64,000 nt of DNA from CALOFP01 sp942492635 (GCA_942492635.1 CALOFP010000003.1:62001-126000); one strand, 5' to 3'; shown: positions 1-8,203, counted from the first letter of the stretch. Notes: generated by a model not told the origin, from the sequence alone. Translations and numbers: made by a program.

Positions 1-723
1 GATACAGCTAAGGTTCTCGGACGTTTCTACGATGGAATCGAGTTCCGTGGTTTCAAGCAGGAAACTGTTGAAAACCTTGCAGCAAACGCTGGAGTTCCTG
101 TATGGAACGGTCTTACAGACCTTTACCACCCGACTCAGATTCTTGCAGACTTCCTCACAATCGAGGAGCACGTAGCAAAACCTCTCAACAAGGTTAAGTT
201 CGTATACGTCGGTGATGCAAGAAACAACATGGGTAACTCCCTCATGATCGGTGCTGCAAAGATGGGAATGCACTTCGTAGCTCTTGCTCCGAAGGAACTT
301 TTCCCGGAAGAGGCTCTCGTAGCTGAGATGAACGAACTCTGCAAAACTACCGGCGGAAAGATCGAACTCATCGAGGACGTAGCTACAGCTGTTAAGGATG
401 CTGATGTTATCTACACAGATGTTTGGGTTTCCATGGGTGAGGAGCACCTCTTCGAAGAGAGAATCAAGATGCTCACACCATACCAGGTTAACATGGATAT
501 GATCAAGAAGACTGGAAACAGCGACTGCGTATTCCTTCACTGCCTCCCAGCTTTCCACGACGAAGAAACAGTTGTCGGAAAAGAGATCGCAGAGAAGTTC
601 GGAATCTCCGAGATGGAAGTTACCGATGAGGTTTTCAGATCGACTCACTCCAAGGTTTTCGACGAAGCTGAGAACAGAATGCACACAATCAAAGCCGTTA
701 TGTGCGCAACTATCGGAAGATAA
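1..723 (+). CDS. argF/arcB: Ornithine carbamoyltransferase, 5' end cut off by the window
   Basis: The frame is open from base 1 and ends with TAA at 721-723, so the N-terminus lies outside the window. The visible 240 residues contain the HPTQILAD carbamoyl-phosphate/ornithine motif and, near the C-terminus, HCLPAFHD with the catalytic Cys. Together these identify ornithine carbamoyltransferase rather than aspartate or putrescine carbamoyltransferase. The enzyme interconverts ornithine plus carbamoyl phosphate and citrulline plus phosphate in the cytoplasm. Whether it is biosynthetic (ArgF) or catabolic (ArcB) cannot be decided, because the N-terminus and upstream genes are missing. Codon choice is strongly biased (GTT, CTC, AAG, GGA), suggesting high expression. 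A terminator follows directly. Confidence 0.95.
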   Translation, partial: DTAKVLGRFYDGIEFRGFKQETVENLAANAGVPVWNGLTDLYHPTQILADFLTIEEHVAKPLNKVKFVYVGDARNNMGNSLMIGAAKMGMHFVALAPKELFPEEALVAEMNELCKTTGGKIELIEDVATAVKDADVIYTDVWVSMGEEHLFEERIKMLTPYQVNMDMIKKTGNSDCVFLHCLPAFHDEETVVGKEIAEKFGISEMEVTDEVFRSTHSKVFDEAENRMHTIKAVMCATIGR

Positions 724-746
724 GAATTTCTGTCTTCATTTTCTGC

Positions 747-772
747 GGCGGGCCTTCGGGTCCGCCTTTTTT
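747..772 (+). terminator. Rho-independent terminator after ornithine carbamoyltransferase
   Basis: An 8-bp GC stem (GGCGGGCC / GGTCCGCC, one G-T pair) closes a TTCG tetraloop and is followed by six T. It sits 24 bases after the stop codon. Confidence 0.9.
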
Positions 773-944
773 GTTTGCTATCAGCATCGATTCCATGTAG
801 ATTGTGTGAGAGGAAAGTTCGAAAATCGAACTTTGTATGAAAATCGGCAGCTGGCTTGAAAAGAAAAGTTATTGAAGTTACTGGTTTTTGCGATTTGAAT
901 TCGCTCCGGCTGTTCGTCAATTTGATATTTTCAGGGAGTAAGAC

Positions 945-1898
945 ATGAAGGATTTATACGATCTCATCGTTGTCGGCGGCGGACCGGCAGGATTGACGGC
1001 GGCGATATACGCCGGAAGAGCAAAGATGAAGACACTGGTTATTGAGAAGATGAGCATCGGAGGTCAGCTGGCCATAACCGAGAAAATAGAGAACTACCCA
1101 GGCGTACCTTCAATCGGAGGCGCAGAGCTCGCTACCATAATGGAGCGTCAGGCACGCTCCTTCGGAGCCGAATTCGAGACCGGTGAAGTCAAGAGAATCG
1201 ATAAGGAAGGTGATGTTTTCACTGTTCGATTTGAGGACGAGGAGCTTCACGCAAAGTCTGTAGTCTACGCAGGAGGTTCTGTTCCCAGAATGATAGGAAT
1301 TCCCGGAGAGATGGAGTTTGCCGGAAGAGGTGTGAGCTACTGCGCAATCTGTGATGCGGCCTTCTATAGAAATCTCAAGGTTGCCGTTGTCGGTGGCGGA
1401 AATACTGCACTCGAAGAGGCTCTCTACCTTACGAAATTCGCATCTGAAGTCGTCCTGTTCCACAGAAGGGATGAGTTCAGGGCCCAGAAAATAATCCAGG
1501 AAGAGGTCAAAAGAAACCTGAAGATAAAAACGAGACTTTCCACAACGATTGAAGAGGTTAAAGGAAGTCAGTTTGTTGAAGAACTTGTGATTAAAGATCT
1601 TAAAACAGGGGAGATGACCACTGAAAAGTTCGATGGAATCTTTGTTTTCATCGGTTACAAGCCTTTTGTAGAACCTGTTCGTCATCTTGTTGACCTTACC
1701 GAGTATAACCGGATTGTTGTAGGAAGATTCATGGGTACGAAAACTAAGGGACTTTTCGCAGCAGGAGATGTTATCGACAAGGAGCTTTACCAGGTCGCGA
1801 CTGCGGTTGGAGACGGTGCTCAGGCGGCGGTTTCCGCTGAAATGTGTATCTCCGGAAAGTGTCCGGCTGAATTTGAGCCCAAGGGCTACAATATGTAA
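945..1898 (+). CDS. trxB: Thioredoxin reductase
   Basis: This 317-residue flavoprotein has the usual length of low-molecular-weight thioredoxin reductase. The FAD-binding GGGPAG lies at residues 11-16, the redox pair CAIC at C133/C136, and a second dinucleotide fold (GGGN) follows. HRRDEFR is the motif that usually contacts the 2'-phosphate of NADPH. A late GDV motif belongs to the FAD site. By family it passes electrons from NADPH to thioredoxin in the cytoplasm. The start follows a GGGAG ribosome site. A pentapeptide-repeat gene starts 12 bases downstream, so the two are probably co-transcribed. A second, longer reductase lies at 53007-54608. Confidence 0.93.
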   Translation: MKDLYDLIVVGGGPAGLTAAIYAGRAKMKTLVIEKMSIGGQLAITEKIENYPGVPSIGGAELATIMERQARSFGAEFETGEVKRIDKEGDVFTVRFEDEELHAKSVVYAGGSVPRMIGIPGEMEFAGRGVSYCAICDAAFYRNLKVAVVGGGNTALEEALYLTKFASEVVLFHRRDEFRAQKIIQEEVKRNLKIKTRLSTTIEEVKGSQFVEELVIKDLKTGEMTTEKFDGIFVFIGYKPFVEPVRHLVDLTEYNRIVVGRFMGTKTKGLFAAGDVIDKELYQVATAVGDGAQAAVSAEMCISGKCPAEFEPKGYNM

Positions 1899-1910
1899 CG
1901 GAGACATTTA

Positions 1911-2486
1911 ATGTCGGATGAATTGTATTTTGAAAACAGGGAGTTCAGAAACCCGGGCGATGAAGGACTAGTTTTTGAAAAAAGAACATTTTCCCGCTGC
2001 AAATTTTTCAACTACAGGTTCTCTTCGGATGTCTTTTTTAAAGCTAGCCTAGACAGATGCAGTTTCATAGGGTGCAGTTTTTCACTTCTGCAACTGAACG
2101 GCTGCATGATGCAGGATGTTGAATTCTCCGGCTGCAAGTTTACCGGTGTCAATTTTTCATCTCTCAATCCCTTTGGTCTACTGCTCTCGTTTCGAGATAC
2201 TCTTCTCCAGATGTGCTGTTTCGCCGATATGAATCTGTCGGGAAGCAGCTTTATCGATAGCGATATGAGGGAAACCGATTTTTTGAACGTCAAATTGAGG
2301 TCATCTGATTTTTCGGGAACTTCTTTTGAGAAGTCTTCTTTTCGCGACTGCGATCTGAGAAAGGCCGATTTCCGACAGTCGACGGGCTACAGCATCAACC
2401 CTCTATCAAATGTGGTGAAGGATGCCCGGTTCTCACTTCCAGATGCTGTTTCGATGCTTGATTTTCTTGAAATTAACTTGAAATAG
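1911..2486 (+). CDS. Pentapeptide-repeat protein
   Basis: The 191 residues are dominated by five-residue repeats of the A(D/N)LXX/CXFXX type (for example CSFIG, CSFSL, CKFTG, SDFSG, SSFRD, CDLRK, ADFRQ), which fold into a right-handed quadrilateral beta helix. Cysteine is unusually common at the repeat positions. There is no signal peptide, so the protein is probably cytoplasmic. Length and repeat pattern resemble Qnr/McbG-type proteins, some of which mimic DNA and protect gyrase, but nothing here proves that role. It is likely co-transcribed with trxB, 12 bases upstream. Confidence 0.85.
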   Translation: MSDELYFENREFRNPGDEGLVFEKRTFSRCKFFNYRFSSDVFFKASLDRCSFIGCSFSLLQLNGCMMQDVEFSGCKFTGVNFSSLNPFGLLLSFRDTLLQMCCFADMNLSGSSFIDSDMRETDFLNVKLRSSDFSGTSFEKSSFRDCDLRKADFRQSTGYSINPLSNVVKDARFSLPDAVSMLDFLEINLK

Positions 2487-2585
2487 AATTCCCTGCCTGA
2501 AAATCAAATTCAGCCTAATTCAATGTTGAACAAATTGATTGGAAGATTCGTTAAGGTTTAACTTTTTGGTGAAATGGAGATCTTT

Positions 2586-3506
2586 CTAAGATGGAAAGTT
2601 TCCCGTAACGACTGATCCGTGAGGGACAACTGATTCCTCTGAAATACGGGAGTAAGAGCTTATGTAGCAGCAGGGCTGGACAGATGTTCCCGTTCCTATT
2701 TCAGCACCTCTTTCGATGTATGTCGTTTCCGGAAGAAGAAAGTATACTCCTTCTCTCATGAACTCTGTTTTGAGTCTTTTCTGCATTACCATGTCGGCTT
2801 CCGCAAGTTCAACTTTGGAGTTAATTCCTGAGAGACTCACTGAATCCTTTTCTACGACACCAATAACTTTTTTTCCTGCTTTCCCCGCAAGTTCGATGAT
2901 GTCGGTAAGGTAGTACTCCCCTTTTGCGTTGTCGTTGGAGAGGGAGGGAAGGGTCTCTTTGATTGTCTCTGTCGAGATTATGTATACGCCGCTGTTTATC
3001 TCACAGATTTCCCTTTCTGCTTCCGTTGCATCAAGATACTCGACAATTTTTTCTACCTGACCGTTTTCAAACCTTTTTATTCTTCCGTAGTGACCGGGAT
3101 CCTCCATCAGAGTGGAGAGTACGGCAACGTCGGCTTTTTCTGTTTTCAGCTCATTGATAAGATTCTCTATTGTCGATTCGTGAATCAGCGGGGTGTCTCC
3201 GGCGGTTACGAGGAGGTGCGTCGATTCTGGATTGACATTTTCAAGAGCCGCAATGAGAGCTCCTCCGGTTCCGTTCTGTTCTCTCTGAACGGAGATTGTG
3301 GCTTCCGGGTAGTGCTTATCAAGAAATGCAACAACTTTCTCTCTCGAATGTCCGACAACTACGTGAAGTGTATCTGTATGCCTGTCAAGTATATCCATAA
3401 TCCATCCTAGAATCGGGTAAGCCGCAACCGGATGGAGGACTTTGGGTAGTCGGGATTTCATTCTTGTACCCTTCCCGGCGGCAAGGGTTATTGATTCGAT
3501 ATGCAT
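2586..3506 (-). CDS. GlmU-like UDP-GlcNAc pyrophosphorylase, short form without acetyltransferase domain
   Basis: The N-terminus carries the nucleotidyltransferase signature LAAGKGTRMKS and the lysine-containing LPKVLHP segment. QREQNGTGGA and TAGDTPL mark the uridyltransferase core of GlmU, which makes UDP-GlcNAc from UTP and GlcNAc-1-phosphate. The protein stops at 306 residues. Full GlmU is about 450, with a long left-handed beta-helix acetyltransferase. Here only a stub of about 50 hexapeptide-like residues remains (YIERGAEIGTGTSV and after), so acetyltransferase activity is not expected. The stop is clean and no helix remnant is visible downstream. It starts 9 bases after the kinase gene and has AAGGAG before the ATG. 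A nucleotidyltransferase for another sugar is possible. Confidence 0.85.
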   Translation of the reverse strand: MHIESITLAAGKGTRMKSRLPKVLHPVAAYPILGWIMDILDRHTDTLHVVVGHSREKVVAFLDKHYPEATISVQREQNGTGGALIAALENVNPESTHLLVTAGDTPLIHESTIENLINELKTEKADVAVLSTLMEDPGHYGRIKRFENGQVEKIVEYLDATEAEREICEINSGVYIISTETIKETLPSLSNDNAKGEYYLTDIIELAGKAGKKVIGVVEKDSVSLSGINSKVELAEADMVMQKRLKTEFMREGVYFLLPETTYIERGAEIGTGTSVQPCCYISSYSRISEESVVPHGSVVTGNFPS

Positions 3507-3515
3507 GGAAACTCC

Positions 3516-4697
3516 TTATTCTTCTGAAGCCAAAGGTATGGAGATAATGAAATCTACAGAATCGGGATTTGTCTTTTTGTTGCTCAGACGGATATCGCCG
3601 TTCATTTTCTTGAGTATCTGGGTAACTATCGCAAGTCCCAGTCCGGTTCCCTTCTCCTCCGATTTCGTTGTGAAAAAGGGCTGGAATATGTTGGAAACAA
3701 TTTTTTCCGGTATCTTTGGACCGTTGTTGGATATTGTGATCTCTGCGGAATTTTTCACCCGTTTCAGATCGATCTTTATGTAGGGCTTCATTGTTCCGGC
3801 TTCATGGATAGCATCTACTGCATTTTTAACGATATTCGTAAGAACCTGCACCATCTCCTGCTTGTTGCATAGAATCTCAAGCTCTTTTTGAGTTTCGGCA
3901 TTGTTTGAATAGGCTATGCTGTACTTTTTTATATCGAAAAATGTTAGAACGCGAACTTCGTCCAGGATCTGATGGATCGGTGTAACTGAGACAGATTTTT
4001 CCTGCTTGTAGAATTTTCGGAAAGATTTCATGAGATCTTCAATCTTCCGAACTCCCGTAATGCTGTCCTTCACTCCTTCGATGATTATCCTCTCAATAAA
4101 GTCGCGTGCTTCAGGGTTCTCGATCTTTTCCTTTATTCGATTGTAGGCAAGCAGACAGTTTTCCTGATTGGCTTTAATGAATGTGAGAGGGGAACTTACT
4201 TCGTGAACTATCGAGCTGACCATTGTTCCGACGGTAGCCAGCCTGTCGGCATGGATAAGCATGGCCGTCCGTTCCTGAACCTTGGCCTCAAGCTCAGATT
4301 GATATTCCATCAGTTTAAGGTGATTCCTGATTTTTATGGCAAGCTCATGCCATTTAACCGGCTTTTCTATGAAATCTATACCACCCTCCTGGGATAGAGC
4401 TTCCTGCCTTACCTCTTCATCATCTATGTAGGATAGATCGCCTGTAATAAAAATTACCCTGTTCTGTCCTGAGATTTCGGAGATTTTGTGGTAAATATCG
4501 ATACCGTTACTCTCTCCCAGATTTATGTCGATAATGAATAGAGTTTTTATTGTCTGACGGGCTATCTCGAGGGCGTCATTAAAAGAGGATGTAAATATTC
4601 CCTTGACCTCCGGAAGGAAGTTGGAAAGCTTTACCTGTGCAAGTTCAAGAAAATCCTGTTCATCGTCCAGAACGAAATACTGCTGTTTTTCACTCAT
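3516..4697 (-). CDS. Response-regulator receiver fused to a histidine kinase
   Basis: In this 393-residue cytoplasmic protein the receiver comes first: an acidic pair near residues 11-12, phosphoacceptor Asp about 57 in FIIDINLGES, and a conserved Lys in FIEKPVKW. A coiled linker (SELEAKVQERTAMLIHADRL) leads to the dimerisation/phosphoacceptor helix with VHEVSSPLTFIK, then the N-box NAVDAI and the G-boxes GTGLGLAI of the HATPase domain. Receiver-first order without membrane segments suggests a kinase whose activity is set by another kinase. The gene overlaps the PilZ-like gene upstream by 8 bases and is followed by the GlmU-like gene, so the three form one operon. Confidence 0.92.
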   Translation of the reverse strand: MSEKQQYFVLDDEQDFLELAQVKLSNFLPEVKGIFTSSFNDALEIARQTIKTLFIIDINLGESNGIDIYHKISEISGQNRVIFITGDLSYIDDEEVRQEALSQEGGIDFIEKPVKWHELAIKIRNHLKLMEYQSELEAKVQERTAMLIHADRLATVGTMVSSIVHEVSSPLTFIKANQENCLLAYNRIKEKIENPEARDFIERIIIEGVKDSITGVRKIEDLMKSFRKFYKQEKSVSVTPIHQILDEVRVLTFFDIKKYSIAYSNNAETQKELEILCNKQEMVQVLTNIVKNAVDAIHEAGTMKPYIKIDLKRVKNSAEITISNNGPKIPEKIVSNIFQPFFTTKSEEKGTGLGLAIVTQILKKMNGDIRLSNKKTNPDSVDFIISIPLASEE

Positions 4698-5055
4698 TAT
4701 TCTCTTTTTCCTCTTCTAGGAGAGCAAATATGTCTGTTCCCCATTTAGATCCGAACCTTTCTTTGCACATATCTTCAATCAGTGACAGAAGGCTCCGGTT
4801 CTGTTCCTTTTCAACTTGAATCTTCAAACCGATTCCATCCTTGCCCTCATCGTTCTGACCGTGAAATATAACGGTACCATCGAGTTTTACAGGAAAGGAG
4901 ATGTCCTTGACCTTTACAATGAACTCAACTTGAGTATCGATAGGGTATTTGTGTTTCATTTTCATGAAAAGCCACCCTCTGTTAATCGTCTTTATAAAGT
5001 CAAGAAGGAATGTGTTGAACTTTTTGTATTCAATTTTAAGTGTTGCTTTTTCCAT
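4690..5055 (-). CDS. PilZ-like domain protein
   Basis: This 121-residue protein resembles the short PilZ-related family common in myxobacteria and other deltaproteobacteria (TIGR02266 type). Features are an N-terminal segment ending INRGWLFMKMKHKYPIDTQVEFIVKV, a central LDGTVIFHG strand, and a GIGLKI motif matching the usual G-(M/I)-G-(V/L)-x-F/I ending. The arginine-rich RxxxR c-di-GMP motif of canonical PilZ domains is not evident, so nucleotide binding is doubtful. It overlaps the receiver-kinase gene by 8 bases, suggesting translational coupling and a shared signalling pathway. Confidence 0.7.
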   Translation of the reverse strand: MEKATLKIEYKKFNTFLLDFIKTINRGWLFMKMKHKYPIDTQVEFIVKVKDISFPVKLDGTVIFHGQNDEGKDGIGLKIQVEKEQNRSLLSLIEDMCKERFGSKWGTDIFALLEEEKENNE

Positions 5056-5122
5056 GTTTTCTCTTTTGAAGAAGGCGAAAATCTTTAAAAATTATAGTGT
5101 AAGAGATTTGAATGTCAAATTG

Positions 5123-5962
5123 TTAATAAAGATATGGGGAGAAAATATTTGTCACAGGAAGGATTGTTTCTTCTTTGTCTAACCTGCAGTCGGAAAAACG
5201 GTAGAAGCGATATTTGAGAATGACCTTTTTAAGGCGTTGAATATACACCTCTTTAATGCGTGAGTAGTTGATGAATCCCTCGGCAAGAATGAATGGATCA
5301 TCAGGAAAACGGTGTCTGAGAAGCCTGAACTTCCTGTAGGCTCTGTTTGAGTTGAGGTTTAGCATGTACTTTTGGATGCTTTCCTGTAGTGAATTGAATT
5401 TTCTGATGTATCTTTCTCTTCCACTCCAGCGGAGAGGTTTTATTCCCTTCTGGGATCTAGTTGCCACGTGGCCGAAGATGTTGTTGCCTTCCGAGACAAA
5501 ACGGGATGTTCCCCATCCCGATTCGAGTGCGGCTTGTCCGAGTGCAATCGCTACGGGGACAGGTTGAATTCTGCGAAGCAGTTGCAATTCGATATGGGGT
5601 GAGGAAAAGTCGATTTCTTCCAACCTTTTCTTCCGAGAGACAACACGGTATTTTTTTGCATAATGTAGCAGAGTCTTTTTGTCCTTTTCAGATTTTTCTT
5701 TCTTTTCAATTATTTCAAGAAAATTGGATCTCTCTTCTCTGATCAGGCGGTTTTCTCGTAGAATGAGAGGAAGCATTATTTTTGTGAAGAGTATGGTCTT
5801 CTTCTTTGTTTTGAGTTTTTCCATTCCTTCAGGAATCTGGGTAACGAAGAGAGGGGGTGCCTTTTCGGATTTAAGAGAGAAGTTCACCAGCGAATAAAGA
5901 TCCTCAAGATCTTGAAACGATTCGGGATTGTAGTCGTAGGCAAAGCAGACGTCAAATGCCAA
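5123..5962 (-). CDS. Secreted Bax/FlgJ-type glucosaminidase, start unresolved
   Basis: The C-terminal half holds a peptidoglycan N-acetylglucosaminidase domain. Key segments are PVPVAIALGQAALESGWGTS with the catalytic Glu, NNIFGH, and the helical end LNSNRAYRKFR. The N-terminus is a short hydrophobic stretch ending FDVCFA|YDYN, consistent with a signal peptide. The start is a problem. The frame runs open back through the neighbouring tRNA-Arg, and the only ATG (6052) lies inside that tRNA. The first conventional codon outside it is TTG at 5962, in the middle of the hydrophobic stretch and without a clear ribosome site. I list 5962 as the minimum. Function as a cell-wall hydrolase is well supported; the N-terminus is not. 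Confidence 0.75.
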   Translation of the reverse strand: MAFDVCFAYDYNPESFQDLEDLYSLVNFSLKSEKAPPLFVTQIPEGMEKLKTKKKTILFTKIMLPLILRENRLIREERSNFLEIIEKKEKSEKDKKTLLHYAKKYRVVSRKKRLEEIDFSSPHIELQLLRRIQPVPVAIALGQAALESGWGTSRFVSEGNNIFGHVATRSQKGIKPLRWSGRERYIRKFNSLQESIQKYMLNLNSNRAYRKFRLLRHRFPDDPFILAEGFINYSRIKEVYIQRLKKVILKYRFYRFSDCRLDKEETILPVTNIFSPYLY

Positions 5963-5990
5963 AAAAAGTAATGCGAAATATAAGAAGAAA

Positions 5991-6067
5991 TGGTGGGCGA
6001 GGCGGGAGTCGAACCCACGACCTTTGGCTTCGGAGGCCAACACTCTATCCAACTGAGCTACCCGCCC
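5991..6067 (-). tRNA. tRNA-Arg (anticodon CCG)
   Basis: The 77-base cloverleaf on the minus strand includes an encoded CCA end. The acceptor stem is GGGCGGG/CTCGCCC with one G-T pair, and the T-arm has GTTCGAC. The anticodon stem TTGGC/GCCAA encloses the loop CTCCGAA, giving anticodon CCG. Confidence 0.96.
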
Positions 6068-6078
6068 ACCAGCGAAAG

Positions 6079-6393
6079 TCAGACTTTCCTGGAATCGACT
6101 TTCTTTTCTTTTGCTTTGACAATCTGTTTAAAAACCTTGTCTACGCAGAAGTCGATCGATTCATCGAACTCCCCGCTCTGCTCAGTAGCGATAAAATCGC
6201 TGCCTTCATAGCTGACCTTAATCTCGGTTGTTTTGTTCTCCTGAGTCTTGTTGTTCTTATCCTTAAGGAAAACAACCTCCACAAGAGTAGTTGCATTGAC
6301 AAGTTTCTCCAGTTTCTTCAACCTACGGTTGGCATAGTCCTTCAACCTGTCGCTGTGATGCTCAAAGCCCCTGAAAGAATAGGAAATTTTCAT
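6079..6393 (-). CDS. hpf: Ribosome hibernation-promoting factor, short form
   Basis: The 104-residue protein begins MKISYSFRGFEHHSDRLKDYANRRLKKLEKL, the typical beta-alpha start of the HPF/YfiA family. Basic and acidic stretches follow, ending in a lysine-rich tail. By family it binds the decoding region of the 30S subunit in stationary phase and inactivates ribosomes. The ATG at 6393 is preferred over an upstream ATG because AGGAGG lies at the right distance before it. The length matches short HPF; the dimerising C-terminal domain of long HPF is absent. A sigma-70-like promoter (6429-6457) lies directly upstream, and a tRNA gene follows 12 bases after the stop. Confidence 0.9.
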   Translation of the reverse strand: MKISYSFRGFEHHSDRLKDYANRRLKKLEKLVNATTLVEVVFLKDKNNKTQENKTTEIKVSYEGSDFIATEQSGEFDESIDFCVDKVFKQIVKAKEKKVDSRKV

Positions 6394-6428
6394 CGCCACC
6401 TCCTTTGCAAAGCAGTTCATACAAGGTC

Positions 6429-6457
6429 AAAGTAGCAAAATAAATGATGCTTGTCAA
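6429..6457 (-). promoter_or_regulatory. Sigma-70-like promoter for hpf
   Basis: On the minus strand a perfect TTGACA (6457-6452) and TACTTT (6434-6429) are separated by 17 bases, in an AT-rich stretch upstream of hpf. Confidence 0.6.
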
Positions 6458-6524
6458 TATTAAATTAATTAAACGAATAACTCTCTAATCATATATGGGA
6501 AATTATTTACATTTTATTAAAATC

Positions 6525-6551
6525 TTGACAAAAATAGGGGTGTTTGATAAT
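6525..6551 (+). promoter_or_regulatory. Sigma-70-like promoter for the outer-membrane protein gene
   Basis: TTGACA (6525-6530) and GATAAT (6546-6551) are 15 bases apart, about 30 bases upstream of the ATG at 6582. The spacer is short but both boxes are strong. It diverges from the hpf promoter. Confidence 0.5.
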
Positions 6552-6581
6552 CTTTTGCAAGTTTTTATAAGAGAGGTTGAA

Positions 6582-7454
6582 ATGAATAGTGCATTTCGTC
6601 TAATAGCTATTTTCAGTTTTCTTATTTGTAGCTCAGTTTTTGCAAAACAGAGTATGGATTTTGAGCTCTATAACCTTGGGAAAGGCAACTACTCGGATTT
6701 TGATAAGGTGAGTAAGCAGTTTGCCAACGTTATAGCTCCGATGTTTGCCGGAGAGGCGGAAACAAGAGGAGCCGAGGGGTTTGAAATCGGTCTAGGATAT
6801 ACATTAGGAAACATAAGTACCGACAAATCCTACTGGGAAAATGCACTCAACGACACTCCGACCGACAGCGGCACACCCACGTTCTATAACGGAGTTGATC
6901 TTCACGTGAAGAAGGGACTGCCTTTCGGCTTCGGTGTTCATGCCAATATCAGATACTTTCCTGCGGTTACGGAAATGCTTTCAGGTGGGTTCGGTTTCGA
7001 ATATGCCGTCAACGAGGGTTTTGTTTATCTTCCGGATTTTACCGTCGGATTCGGTTACAACAGGCTCTTTTCCTCTTCCGATATGAACATGTCCATGTAT
7101 GAGGTGAGGGCAAGGGTCGGGAAAACATTTCCAGTTGCCGGAGAGATAAAGCTCTCTCCGTACTTCATGTACAGTTATCTTCGAACATACGCTTCATCCG
7201 ATCGTTTGGGGGGCTTCTATGAGATTCGAAGCAGTGATCTGGATCTCAATAATGATGGCAAGCAGGATGCGTTCTATGACGGAGATGCATCGGGGGATTC
7301 CTTCAGATTTGAAGAGAGGGCATACAACCTTCACAGAGTTCTTCTGGGGTTCAAGGTCATGCGCGGTTATTTCGCCTTCAGTGTTGAGGGTGGAATTCCT
7401 TTTGATGCAGACGGAGCATTCAATGTAAATTCCGGTCTCTCATTTGTTTTCTAG
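6582..7454 (+). CDS. Predicted outer-membrane beta-barrel protein
   Basis: The 290-residue protein starts at ATG 6582 after GAGAGG and has a clear signal peptide, cleavable after VFA (about residue 21). The mature part alternates aromatic and polar residues in amphipathic strands, separated by Gly/Asp-rich turns, and ends in Phe (SGLSFVF), the usual last residue of barrels inserted by BamA. I recognise no substrate signature, so its cargo is unknown. A CpsB-type phosphatase gene starts 18 bases downstream, so the pair is probably co-transcribed. Confidence 0.75.
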   Translation: MNSAFRLIAIFSFLICSSVFAKQSMDFELYNLGKGNYSDFDKVSKQFANVIAPMFAGEAETRGAEGFEIGLGYTLGNISTDKSYWENALNDTPTDSGTPTFYNGVDLHVKKGLPFGFGVHANIRYFPAVTEMLSGGFGFEYAVNEGFVYLPDFTVGFGYNRLFSSSDMNMSMYEVRARVGKTFPVAGEIKLSPYFMYSYLRTYASSDRLGGFYEIRSSDLDLNNDGKQDAFYDGDASGDSFRFEERAYNLHRVLLGFKVMRGYFAFSVEGGIPFDADGAFNVNSGLSFVF

Positions 7455-7472
7455 AGGACGGAAAATCAAAGT

Positions 7473-8141
7473 ATGATAGATGCACATTCCCATATTCTTT
7501 ACGGTGTGGATGACGGGATAGAACTGTATGAAGACATGTTGGTCTGTATAAAACATATGTCCAGTTTCGGGTTTCGCGAGATAATTCCCACGCCACACCG
7601 GTTTCATATGTTTTTCAATCCTGAAGTTGCCGACGTTGTTTCCAGGATATATGAAATTGAAAGTTCAATGGTTACAAGATTTTCATTTGAATATATGTTT
7701 TCAAAAGAGTCGATTGAAACGGAGGAAAAACTTTATGAACTTTACAGGTCTCCTTCCGGATGGAGAGTTGTTCTGGTGGAGTTTATGCCCTTCATGAGCG
7801 GTAAAAATGATATTGAAAAAGCGGTGTTTCTCTTGAACTCGATGGGTATTTCACCGCTTCTCGCCCATATAGAGAGGTACGGTCTTCCGGACAGTTTCTG
7901 GATTGAACTAAAGAATAAATACTCCGTCTTTTATCAGGTCGTACTCAAGAATATGGCTCGGAAATTTTTTGAATCCAGAAAGAAACAGATCGTCCGACTC
8001 CTGGATGCGGGTCTTGTAGACAACGTGGCGTCTGACCTTCACAAGGTGCAGGAACTCTCTCTTGTGGAGAAGGGACTCGATTTCTTTAATCGCAGATACT
8101 CTCATCTGAGCGAAAAGCTTTTCACCCTTTCATTCGAATAG
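7473..8141 (+). CDS. CpsB/YwqE-family PHP-type protein-tyrosine phosphatase
   Basis: The 222-residue protein opens with MIDAHSHILYGVDDG, the metal-binding start of CpsB/YwqE phosphatases. TPHRFH, LVEFMP, LAHIERY and a late SDLHK supply further metal ligands of the PHP fold. In Gram-positive bacteria this family removes phosphate from tyrosine kinases that control capsule export. Here the Wzc-like protein of the window (31252-33063) appears to lack kinase motifs, so the phosphatase substrate must lie elsewhere or differ. The gene follows the outer-membrane protein gene closely. Confidence 0.85.
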   Translation: MIDAHSHILYGVDDGIELYEDMLVCIKHMSSFGFREIIPTPHRFHMFFNPEVADVVSRIYEIESSMVTRFSFEYMFSKESIETEEKLYELYRSPSGWRVVLVEFMPFMSGKNDIEKAVFLLNSMGISPLLAHIERYGLPDSFWIELKNKYSVFYQVVLKNMARKFFESRKKQIVRLLDAGLVDNVASDLHKVQELSLVEKGLDFFNRRYSHLSEKLFTLSFE

Positions 8142-8144
8142 TCC

Positions 8145-8172
8145 TTGAAACCTTCCTTCTGCTGATTATAAG
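8145..8172 (+). promoter_or_regulatory. Sigma-70-like promoter for clpB
   Basis: TTGAAA (8145-8150) and TATAAG (8167-8172), each five of six matches to consensus, are 16 bases apart and about 32 bases before the clpB start. I see no CIRCE element. Confidence 0.5.
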
Positions 8173-8203
8173 GAGAGATGAGTGGAATTTTAAGGAGGTA
8201 GAT

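Noticed and set aside
1110..1907. 265-residue open frame on the minus strand opposite thioredoxin reductase
   Set aside because: It mirrors trxB, has no ribosome site, and its translation is low-complexity Ser/Leu/Phe typical of antisense frames.
5956..6435. Plus-strand frames of 73-159 residues covering tRNA-Arg(CCG)
   Set aside because: They translate the complement of the tRNA (the familiar GVEPTTFGF-type sequence) and hpf in antisense.
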